Assembly (NCBI GenBank): GCA_015478645.1
Contig: JADMIL010000016.1
Span: forward strand, 1 to 53,897
Source: Candidatus Binataceae bacterium
Lineage (GTDB): Bacteria > Desulfobacterota > Binatia > Binatales > Binataceae
DNA length: 53,897 bases
Direction: 5' to 3'
Shown here piece by piece: positions 53,696-53,897 of this stretch. Both the position numbers and the translations under genes were made by a program. The notes under the pieces are model-generated. The model was not told the origin of the DNA, searched no databases, and worked only from the letters and a program-made list of their open reading frames with translations. The first letter of the stretch is position 1, and each line of letters begins with the position of its first letter.

Positions 53696-53897
53696 ATGGA
53701 GCGGGGACGGCCGAAAGCCAGGTTGGTGGTGGCGCCCAGCGAGCGGCAGACGCTGGAACGTTGGACCCGACGACCCAAGACCGCGCAGGCGCTGGCCTTG
53801 CGCGCGCGGATCGTCCTGCTGTGCGCCAAGGGTCTGGCCAACCTAACAGCAACCGTGTTCAGGAACCGCGCCCAAGAGGGGAGAAAGGTTAGAGGTT
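53696..53897 (+). CDS. IS630-like transposase, N-terminal part, runs off window
   Basis: From a good GAGAGGAG ribosome binding site the frame reads MERGRPKARLVVAPSERQTL then RWTRRPKTAQALALRARIVL, the IS630 N-terminal helix-turn-helix. Similarity fades after LCAKGLAN, so a frameshift or divergence is possible, but the gene continues past the window end. The element end CTAGTGTCCTG at 53623-53633 matches that of the fragment at 49870-50139. Confidence 0.8.
   Translation, partial: MERGRPKARLVVAPSERQTLERWTRRPKTAQALALRARIVLLCAKGLANLTATVFRNRAQEGRKVRG

Noticed and set aside
1..53897. tRNA or rRNA genes
   Set aside because: I saw no convincing cloverleaf or rRNA core sequence by eye; a tRNA search program would settle this.

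Overview
The window is GC-rich, densely packed bacterial chromosome with many overlapping start and stop codons. CoA-transferase and thiolase genes, sulfur metabolism genes, an SBP56-type methanethiol oxidase, an ADH-hydantoinase operon and a CysPTWA-type sulfate importer suggest a free-living, metabolically versatile Gram-negative (outer-membrane efflux, lipoproteins, periplasmic lytic transglycosylase). The mix resembles uncultured deltaproteobacterial or Binatota-like soil genomes, but this is inference; there is no rRNA or phylogenetic marker strong enough to decide.

Layout. 1-2621: DNA-3-methyladenine glycosylase, an MFS transporter and a SnoaL-like protein between two copies of a perfect 47-bp inverted repeat. 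2816-5900: two paralogous membrane methyltransferases (ICMT type) bracketing a two-gene lipoprotein operon. 5942-15586 (all minus): methanethiol oxidase-like SBP56, a His-rich membrane protein, a two-component system and a TolC/adaptor/RND pump, mostly joined by start-stop overlaps. 15823-29092: DoxX, a monothiol glutaredoxin-BolA pair, thiolase (frameshifted) and CoA-transferase, an unknown 396-aa protein, a CYTH protein, two NUDIX enzymes, ThiI, an ArsB/SLC13 permease, a persulfide dioxygenase-rhodanese fusion, a VOC protein, a lipoprotein and a glycosyltransferase. 29107-36204: ADH-hyuA-hyuB operon interrupted by a foreign island. 36321-39443: FmdB, then yggT, proC, yggS and maf. 39628-44809: lytic transglycosylase, DUF429-like protein, a 23-residue-repeat protein, a glycine-zipper lipoprotein and a frameshifted HAD phosphatase. 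44872-49441: Rrf2 regulator with a perfect 16-bp palindrome, then the sulfate ABC importer. 49488-53897: insertion-sequence debris (IS5-like, IS630-like, a complete but broken IS701-like element) around a truncated lipoprotein and a secreted beta-propeller protein.

The most striking object is the AT-richer island at 30709-33230. It encodes an XRE regulator, an EcoRV-like restriction endonuclease and a convergent DPPY adenine methyltransferase, and is flanked by a 10-bp direct repeat. Removing the island and one repeat copy rebuilds an ATGA stop-start overlap between hyuA and hyuB. It therefore looks like a clean insertion with target duplication at an operon junction. The endonuclease reading frame is broken exactly at the loop that in EcoRV reads the DNA bases, while the methyltransferase is intact, so the system may be decaying to a methylation-only state.

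Several other genes (thiolase, HAD phosphatase, IS701 transposase) also carry single frameshifts, some in GC-rich runs, so sequencing indels must be considered for each. A sulfur theme runs through the window: methanethiol oxidation (SBP56) would give sulfide, the persulfide dioxygenase-rhodanese fusion handles sulfane sulfur, ThiI and Grx4/BolA use sulfur and Fe-S chemistry, and an Rrf2 regulator stands next to sulfate import.
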